Shown one piece after another: positions 59,735 to 64,000 of a stretch of 64,000 bases of DNA. Below the pieces are notes generated by a model that was not told where the DNA came from, did no database searches, and saw nothing but the letters and a program-made list of their open reading frames with translations. Source of the DNA: Chryseobacterium indologenes (lineage in GTDB: Bacteria; Bacteroidota; Bacteroidia; Flavobacteriales; Weeksellaceae); contig NZ_LJOD01000011.1 in NCBI RefSeq assembly GCF_001295265.1, positions 62,001 to 126,000 on the forward strand, written 5' to 3'. Made by a program: the position numbers and the translations under genes. The number at the start of each line of letters is the position of its first letter. The stretch's first letter is position 1.

Positions 59735-59771
59735 TTTCCGCGGACCTGAAAATCTGCGGAAAGTATTTTTT
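59735..59771 (+). terminator. Terminator of the AKR gene
   Basis: Stem TTTCCGCGGA / TCTGCGGAAA with one G-T pair and an 8-nt loop, then GTATTTTTT. Confidence 0.75.
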
Positions 59772-59775
59772 AGCC

Positions 59776-60261
59776 ATGTGGATGAATTCAAGAAAATTTG
59801 ATGAAGATAAAGGTATAATTATTCTGAACCCTGATTATATCTTCTCTTTTGATACTTCCGACAGTTTTGGAGAAAGACTGCTTGGAGCTGGACTGCTGGT
59901 TGATCATGATTTCAATTGTATATTTCACATGAAGGCATTTCGGCATGGAAAAATAACGAAAAACACTTCAGATACTTATACTGAAGAAGGAAAAGTCCCG
60001 GAAGCCATTTTTAATTATCTTGAAAAATTAATGGATTCCGACTATCAAAGTTTAAAACAGATCTACGAGTATGTAACTTTCAGCATGACGGATACCGGGT
60101 CGCAAACGTTCTTAATGAATTGGACGAAGCCTGTTTATATCAGTATTACAGAAGGGCTTCCACAGGAGTTTTTTGTTTCTGAAAGCGAGCAGTTATTGTT
60201 TAATTTCAATCAATATCTGAAAAAATGGGTGGAAGAAAAGTACAGAAACTGGCTTAAATAA
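59776..60261 (+). CDS. Protein of unknown function, 161 aa, upstream of an AlkD-like gene
   Basis: No family recognised. A soluble protein without signal peptide; GVPQ-free, rich in aromatic residues, with a central helix (EAIFNYLEKLMDSDYQSLKQIYEY, given in parts: EAIFNYL and LKQIYEY). Met3 is an alternative start. It lies 7 nt before the DNA alkylation repair gene on the same strand, so the two are probably co-transcribed; a repair link is only inferred. Confidence 0.6.
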   Translation: MWMNSRKFDEDKGIIILNPDYIFSFDTSDSFGERLLGAGLLVDHDFNCIFHMKAFRHGKITKNTSDTYTEEGKVPEAIFNYLEKLMDSDYQSLKQIYEYVTFSMTDTGSQTFLMNWTKPVYISITEGLPQEFFVSESEQLLFNFNQYLKKWVEEKYRNWLK

Positions 60262-60268
60262 AACCGAT

Positions 60269-60970
60269 ATGACAGCAAAAGAATTCATAGAAAGGCTATC
60301 GTCATTCAAAGATGAGAAAGAAATTGATAAGGTTAAAAAGTTTTTTAAAGGAAATGATGGAGTAACCCGGCATTTTGGGGTAAGGTTCGGAAATGTATTC
60401 AATACGGCAAAAGAATTTTCTACGATGCCTTTAGAGGAAATTAATAAACTGCTCGACAGCGAATTTTATGAAGTGAGAATGGGAGCCGTGAGCATCATGG
60501 ATTTCCAGGCTGCAAATAAGAAAATTTCCGGAGAGATGAAAAAGGAACTTTTTGACCTTTATCTGAAACGTCATGACCGCCTGAATAACTGGGATTTTGT
60601 AGACAGGGGAGCCCGGAATATTATCGGGGAATATCTTATTGATAAACCCAGAGCTATTCTTTATACACTCGCAGAATCTGCAGACCCTTGGGAGAGGAGA
60701 ACCGCTATAGTAAGTACTCATGCCTTTATCAGGAGGAATGATGTGGAAGATACATTTGCCATTGCAGAAATCCTTGTGCATGATCCTGATGAACTGGTGA
60801 ATAAAGCAGTGGGAAGCTGGATAAGGGAAGCCGGCAAAAAAGCTCCTGAGAGACACCATTCTTTTCTTGACCGATATGTGAAAACAATGCCCGCTACAAC
60901 ATTTTCTTATGCCATAGAGAAGCTCGATCCCGAAATAAAGAAACAGTATAAAGCCCTTAGAAAAGGATAA
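60269..60970 (+). CDS. AlkD-type DNA alkylation repair protein
   Basis: A 233-aa HEAT-repeat DNA glycosylase-like protein. The active-site set of B. cereus AlkD (Trp109, Asp113, Arg148) corresponds to NNWDFVD (Trp108, Asp112) and WERRTAIVS (Arg143/144). AlkD removes bulky or cationic alkylated bases without base flipping. It starts 7 nt after the unknown gene at 59776. Cytoplasmic. Length matches the family (about 230). Confidence 0.9.
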   Translation: MTAKEFIERLSSFKDEKEIDKVKKFFKGNDGVTRHFGVRFGNVFNTAKEFSTMPLEEINKLLDSEFYEVRMGAVSIMDFQAANKKISGEMKKELFDLYLKRHDRLNNWDFVDRGARNIIGEYLIDKPRAILYTLAESADPWERRTAIVSTHAFIRRNDVEDTFAIAEILVHDPDELVNKAVGSWIREAGKKAPERHHSFLDRYVKTMPATTFSYAIEKLDPEIKKQYKALRKG

Positions 60971-61087
60971 TATTTCCTTCACTGAGCTCTGATTTTTCAT
61001 TCGTGCCAAACCTTGAAATGATCTTATGAATCTTATCATAAAGTATATACCATGGGTTTTTTGTAAATTTTAAATAAAATTAATTCT

Positions 61088-62152
61088 ATGTTCTGGCCTG
61101 ACACCATCAGTAAAAAATTAAATGTAAAATATCCCGTTATCCAGTCTCCGATGTTTGGGGTAAGTACACCTCAAATGACAGCTGCTGCTGCAAGATCCGG
61201 AAGCCTGGGGTCTCTGGCGGTTGCTGATCTCTCTGCAGAAAAAGCTATTGGGCTGATCCGGGAAACAAAAAAACTTACAGGTGAGCCTTTTGCTGTTAAC
61301 CTGTTTGTTCACAACATTCCCGAAGCCACAGAAGCCTTAAAAGAGAAGTACAGCAGAACAAAACAGTTTATTGAACAACTGGCGCAGGAAAATCATCTTG
61401 AGGTACAGCTTCCTGATTTTAATGCTCTTCAGGTAAATGGCTATCAGGAGCTGGTACAGGCTGTTATTGATGAAAGCTGTAAAATACTGAGCTTTACTTT
61501 TGGAAACCTGGACGATAAAAGTATTCAGAAGCTTAAAGAAAACGGGGTGACCCTCATCGGAACCTGTACTTCAGTTGAAGAAGCTTTAATTCTCGAAAAA
61601 TCAGGAATTGATATGATCTCTGTTCAGGGGATAGAAGCTGGAGGCCACCGGGCTAGCTTTAATGCAGATAATATACCGGAGATTGGAGGAATGTCTCTGT
61701 TTTCTGAAGTGTATGATCATGTGAGAGTTCCTCTTATTTATGCCGGCGGTATCTATAACGGGAAAACGATAAGGGCAGCCAGAGAATTAGGAGCACAGGG
61801 ATTTCAGGTAGGAAGCATGCTGCTGGCTTCTCAGGAAAGTGCCCTGCAGCCATTTGAAAAAGAAAGGCTTAAAAATGTAAATGAAAAAGATATTATGCTG
61901 ACCCGGAGCTTTTCAGGACGCTATGCCAGAGGAATAAGAAATAAGTTCATTGAAACTCTTGAACATTCAGAATATATTCTTCCATACCCCTATCAGAATA
62001 AACTGACCAATGAATTAAGACGGGTTTCAAAAACAATGGATAATACCGATTTTGTTGGTATCTGGACCGGACAATCTATTCATCAGTACAGCGAAGTTTC
62101 TACAGAAGAGATTTTGATTAATCTGATCAGGGATGCTGAAAAGATAAACTAA
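61088..62152 (+). CDS. FMN-dependent nitronate monooxygenase / enoyl reductase-like protein
   Basis: A 354-aa TIM-barrel flavoenzyme of the nitronate monooxygenase family. SPMFGVSTPQMTAAAARSG near 19-37, SVQGIEAGGHRA near 179-190 (catalytic His), and FMN phosphate-binding YAGGIYNG near 218-225 and FQVGSMLLASQES near 237-249 are present. Oxidises alkyl nitronates; some relatives are FabK-like enoyl reductases. Transcribed alone, with no promoter box of the strict consensus seen. Confidence 0.87.
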   Translation: MFWPDTISKKLNVKYPVIQSPMFGVSTPQMTAAAARSGSLGSLAVADLSAEKAIGLIRETKKLTGEPFAVNLFVHNIPEATEALKEKYSRTKQFIEQLAQENHLEVQLPDFNALQVNGYQELVQAVIDESCKILSFTFGNLDDKSIQKLKENGVTLIGTCTSVEEALILEKSGIDMISVQGIEAGGHRASFNADNIPEIGGMSLFSEVYDHVRVPLIYAGGIYNGKTIRAARELGAQGFQVGSMLLASQESALQPFEKERLKNVNEKDIMLTRSFSGRYARGIRNKFIETLEHSEYILPYPYQNKLTNELRRVSKTMDNTDFVGIWTGQSIHQYSEVSTEEILINLIRDAEKIN

Positions 62153-62207
62153 ATTCAATAGAAATGAACTTTTACACTATTGCTGTTTAACAATAAAAAT
62201 TCAATTT

Positions 62208-62237
62208 ACTGGCGGCGGGCTTCAGCCCGCCGCCAGT
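62208..62237. repeat. GC-rich perfect palindrome in an AT-rich gap
   Basis: Arms ACTGGCGGCGGGCT (62208-62221) and AGCCCGCCGCCAGT (62224-62237), 2-nt spacer. It has no T run, so it is not a standard terminator; the GC content is far above the surrounding DNA. Confidence 0.8.
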
Positions 62238-62259
62238 GCTAAAAATATCCGGAATCCTT

Positions 62260-62298
62260 AAAAAAAACAACTCTTTTCAGTCAAACTGAAAGGAGTTG
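62260..62298 (-). terminator. Terminator of mpl
   Basis: 14-bp stem CAACTCTTTTCAGT / ACTGAAAGGAGTTG (one mismatch) with loop CAA. On the minus strand eight T follow directly. Confidence 0.85.
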
Positions 62299-62316
62299 TA
62301 TATAATTAATGTTATA

Positions 62317-63654
62317 TTATTTCGTAAGATCCAGCCCTCCGAAGTTCCCTGAACTCATCATCAGGTAAACGCCTTTGGTCTTATCCAGAGTATTCCAGTA
62401 CACATGGAGATCTTCAGCATTGGTAAATACTCTTAAACGGTCATTTTTAAATTTTTCTTTAATGAATTCCGGAGAAATAGGTTCCATTCTTTTGATCTTT
62501 AAAGCGTCTTCAGAATAGAAAACAATGGCTTCATCAAGTCCGTCCATGGCATGATCGTACTGCTCAAGGAAAACAGGATTTAAGCTTGAATAGGTGTGAA
62601 GCTCAAGAAAACCGTATTTGGTTTCGTTCTTAAACTGTTCCTTAAACGCTTTTACTGTTGCTTTTACCTTGCTTGGAGCATGAGCAAAATCTTTGTATAA
62701 AGTTCCTTTATCTTCTCTTTCTACTTTTTCAAGACGTTTAGAGGCTCCTTTGAAGCTCATGATCGCTTCATAGAAATCTTCGTCCATAATTCCCAGCTGC
62801 TGGCAGATATGTCTTGCTCCTTCCATGTTCAGAAGATTATGAGCACCGAAAACAGACAGAGGAACATCTCCTATTTCCGTTTTTAAATACACTTTTCCAC
62901 CAGTGATCTCATATTCAGGGGTTTTGTAAGGAATTTTTCTGAAATAGTTTTCAGCTGCCTCCACTACTTTCACCACTTCAGGATCTTCTTCATTATAGAC
63001 CAGAACGCCGCCAGGTGTAATACTTGCCGTAAATTTTCTGAACTGCTCTATATAATCATCGAATGTTTTGAAAACATTGATGTGGTCCCATGCGATACCG
63101 CTCATCAAAGCAATATTCGGCTGATAAAGGAGGAATTTTGAACGAAGGTCAATAGGAGAGGAAAGGTATTCATCACCTTCCAGCACCATAAAATCATTGT
63201 CCTGCGTTAATTTTACCATACAGTCAAAACCTTCAAGCTGTGCCCCTACCATAAAATCAACATCTTTCTGATGGAAATTCAGAACATGAAGAATCATGGA
63301 TGTGATGGTTGTTTTACCATGTGATCCGGCAATAACTACCCGTGTTTTATTTTTGGACTGTTCATAAAGAAATTCGGGGTATGAGTAAATTTTTAATCCC
63401 AGTTCTTTTGCTTTGGCCAGTTCCGGATTATCCTGATGGGCATGCATTCCGAGAATAACAGCGTCAATATCCGGAGTAATTTTTTCCGGGAACCAGCCCA
63501 TTTCCTGGGGAAGAATTCCTTTCTTTTCCAGTCGGGATCTTGAAGGTTCAAAAATAGCATCATCTGATCCTGTTACCTGGTATCCTTTGTCTTTTAACGC
63601 AATAGCAAGGTTATGCATGGCGCTTCCGCCTATAGCAATGAAGTGGGTTTTCAA
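62317..63654 (-). CDS. mpl: UDP-MurNAc:L-Ala-gamma-D-Glu-meso-DAP ligase (murein peptide recycling)
   Basis: A 445-aa Mur-ligase-fold enzyme that attaches recycled tripeptide to UDP-MurNAc. N-terminal Rossmann part (IGGSAMHNLAIALK near 8-21 and GSDDAIFEPSR), ATP loop AGSHGKTTITSMI near 109-121, and central YKDFAHAPSKVKATVKAF near 318-335, which distinguish Mpl from MurC. Length is normal. It follows a truncated gene by 6 nt on the minus strand, so it is probably the downstream part of an operon. Confidence 0.92.
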   Translation of the reverse strand: MKTHFIAIGGSAMHNLAIALKDKGYQVTGSDDAIFEPSRSRLEKKGILPQEMGWFPEKITPDIDAVILGMHAHQDNPELAKAKELGLKIYSYPEFLYEQSKNKTRVVIAGSHGKTTITSMILHVLNFHQKDVDFMVGAQLEGFDCMVKLTQDNDFMVLEGDEYLSSPIDLRSKFLLYQPNIALMSGIAWDHINVFKTFDDYIEQFRKFTASITPGGVLVYNEEDPEVVKVVEAAENYFRKIPYKTPEYEITGGKVYLKTEIGDVPLSVFGAHNLLNMEGARHICQQLGIMDEDFYEAIMSFKGASKRLEKVEREDKGTLYKDFAHAPSKVKATVKAFKEQFKNETKYGFLELHTYSSLNPVFLEQYDHAMDGLDEAIVFYSEDALKIKRMEPISPEFIKEKFKNDRLRVFTNAEDLHVYWNTLDKTKGVYLMMSSGNFGGLDLTK

Positions 63655-63660
63655 CTTTAT

Positions 63661-64000
63661 TTACTGTTTTTTTACGTTGTTATTAATAATTTCCTGAAAC
63701 GCATTGGTAATGTTATTCCAGTTGGTCGTGAAGTTAGGCATAATCATGCTGGCATCAGTTTTACTTCCTTCATTAGGCCCTTTCTTTATATTGATGGACG
63801 TTGCTATATTGTCATACAGCTTTTTACGGTCCTCCTGTATTCTTCTGAAATTATTCTGGGAAAGCGTATAATCCAGTTTTTTTAGATCTTCGTTAGAAAT
63901 TTTGAAATCCTGTTTGTACTTTTTTCCCTGGCCTTCAAAAGAATAGTGTACTGTATTGCCTTTTATAAGCAGATTTTCATAGATAGGAGCATAACCTCCG
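63661..64000 (-). CDS. Unknown protein, C-terminal 112 residues only
   Basis: The minus-strand frame runs from the right window edge to a TAA at 63663-63661. It ends NNVKKQ and contains YENLLIKGNTVHYSFEGQG and NFRRIQEDRKKLYDNI. No family is recognised; the 5' end and any signal peptide lie outside the window. It is the upstream neighbour of mpl, 6 nt apart. Confidence 0.7.
   Translation of the reverse strand, partial: GGYAPIYENLLIKGNTVHYSFEGQGKKYKQDFKISNEDLKKLDYTLSQNNFRRIQEDRKKLYDNIATSINIKKGPNEGSKTDASMIMPNFTTNWNNITNAFQEIINNNVKKQ

Noticed and set aside
60431-61039. 202-codon open frame antisense to the AlkD-like gene
   Set aside because: The opposite strand carries an intact AlkD-type enzyme with active-site residues; the antisense translation matches nothing.

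Overview
The window is chromosomal DNA from a member of the Bacteroidota, most likely a Chryseobacterium-like flavobacterium (Weeksellaceae). This rests on the AT-rich sequence, the many TAnnTTTG minus-7 promoter boxes, a type IX secretion (Por) tail protein, a GLPGLI protein fused to a PNGase F-like domain (PNGase F is known from Elizabethkingia), SecG with a Pro/Ala tail, unlinked pheS, and TonB-dependent receptors. No rRNA, tRNA, CRISPR array, phage or insertion sequence was recognised. The species is inferred, not shown.

Layout. 0-8 kb: a truncated DHA2 drug-efflux pump, asparagine synthase, the GLPGLI/PNGase F fusion, an RsmB-like rRNA methyltransferase and a PhnA-type zinc ribbon. 8-26 kb: mostly housekeeping genes (orphan ABC ATPase, YceI lipoprotein, pheS, a ferredoxin-NADP reductase plus 2Fe-2S ferredoxin pair, LOG, PepD, recR, a glycosyltransferase, secG, a catalytic/non-catalytic M16 protease pair, a PcrA/UvrD helicase). 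26-32 kb: a TonB receptor convergent with a thiamine-salvage operon thiM-thiE-thiD-tenA under a TPP riboswitch. 32-37.5 kb: accessory genes, including an esterase, a HipA-like kinase overlapping a DUF3037 gene, a T9SS-secreted SGNH/PKD protein and a small lipoprotein with an Ivy-like Cys-x2-His-x-Cys loop. 37.5-45.4 kb: a minus-strand homogentisate (tyrosine) catabolic cluster (hmgA, CoA-transferase, putative regulator, hppD, small secreted protein, fahA, flavin reductase) with a decayed GxxExxY gene inside it. 45.5-48 kb: a TonB receptor overlapping a thioredoxin-like gene behind a palindromic operator. 48-55 kb: redox and electrophile functions (HxlR regulator, quinone oxidoreductase, cupin, Crp-like regulator, DoxX, AhpD-like protein, aldo/keto reductase, DJ-1/PfpI protein, ABM monooxygenase, MdaB). 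55-64 kb: metallophosphoesterase, LysR regulator, three GNATs, AKR, AlkD-type repair protein, nitronate monooxygenase, Mpl and a truncated gene.

The most notable signals are the HipA-like kinase/DUF3037 bicistron; three genes whose minus-7 box ends exactly 4 nt before the ATG, suggesting leaderless mRNAs; the PNGase F-like fusion that keeps two of three catalytic positions; the Ivy-like lipoprotein; inverted-repeat operators at two TonB receptor promoters and at the HxlR gene; the GxxExxY remnant; and two kinds of intergenic repeat. All alignments were made by eye and from memory, so homology calls are family-level.
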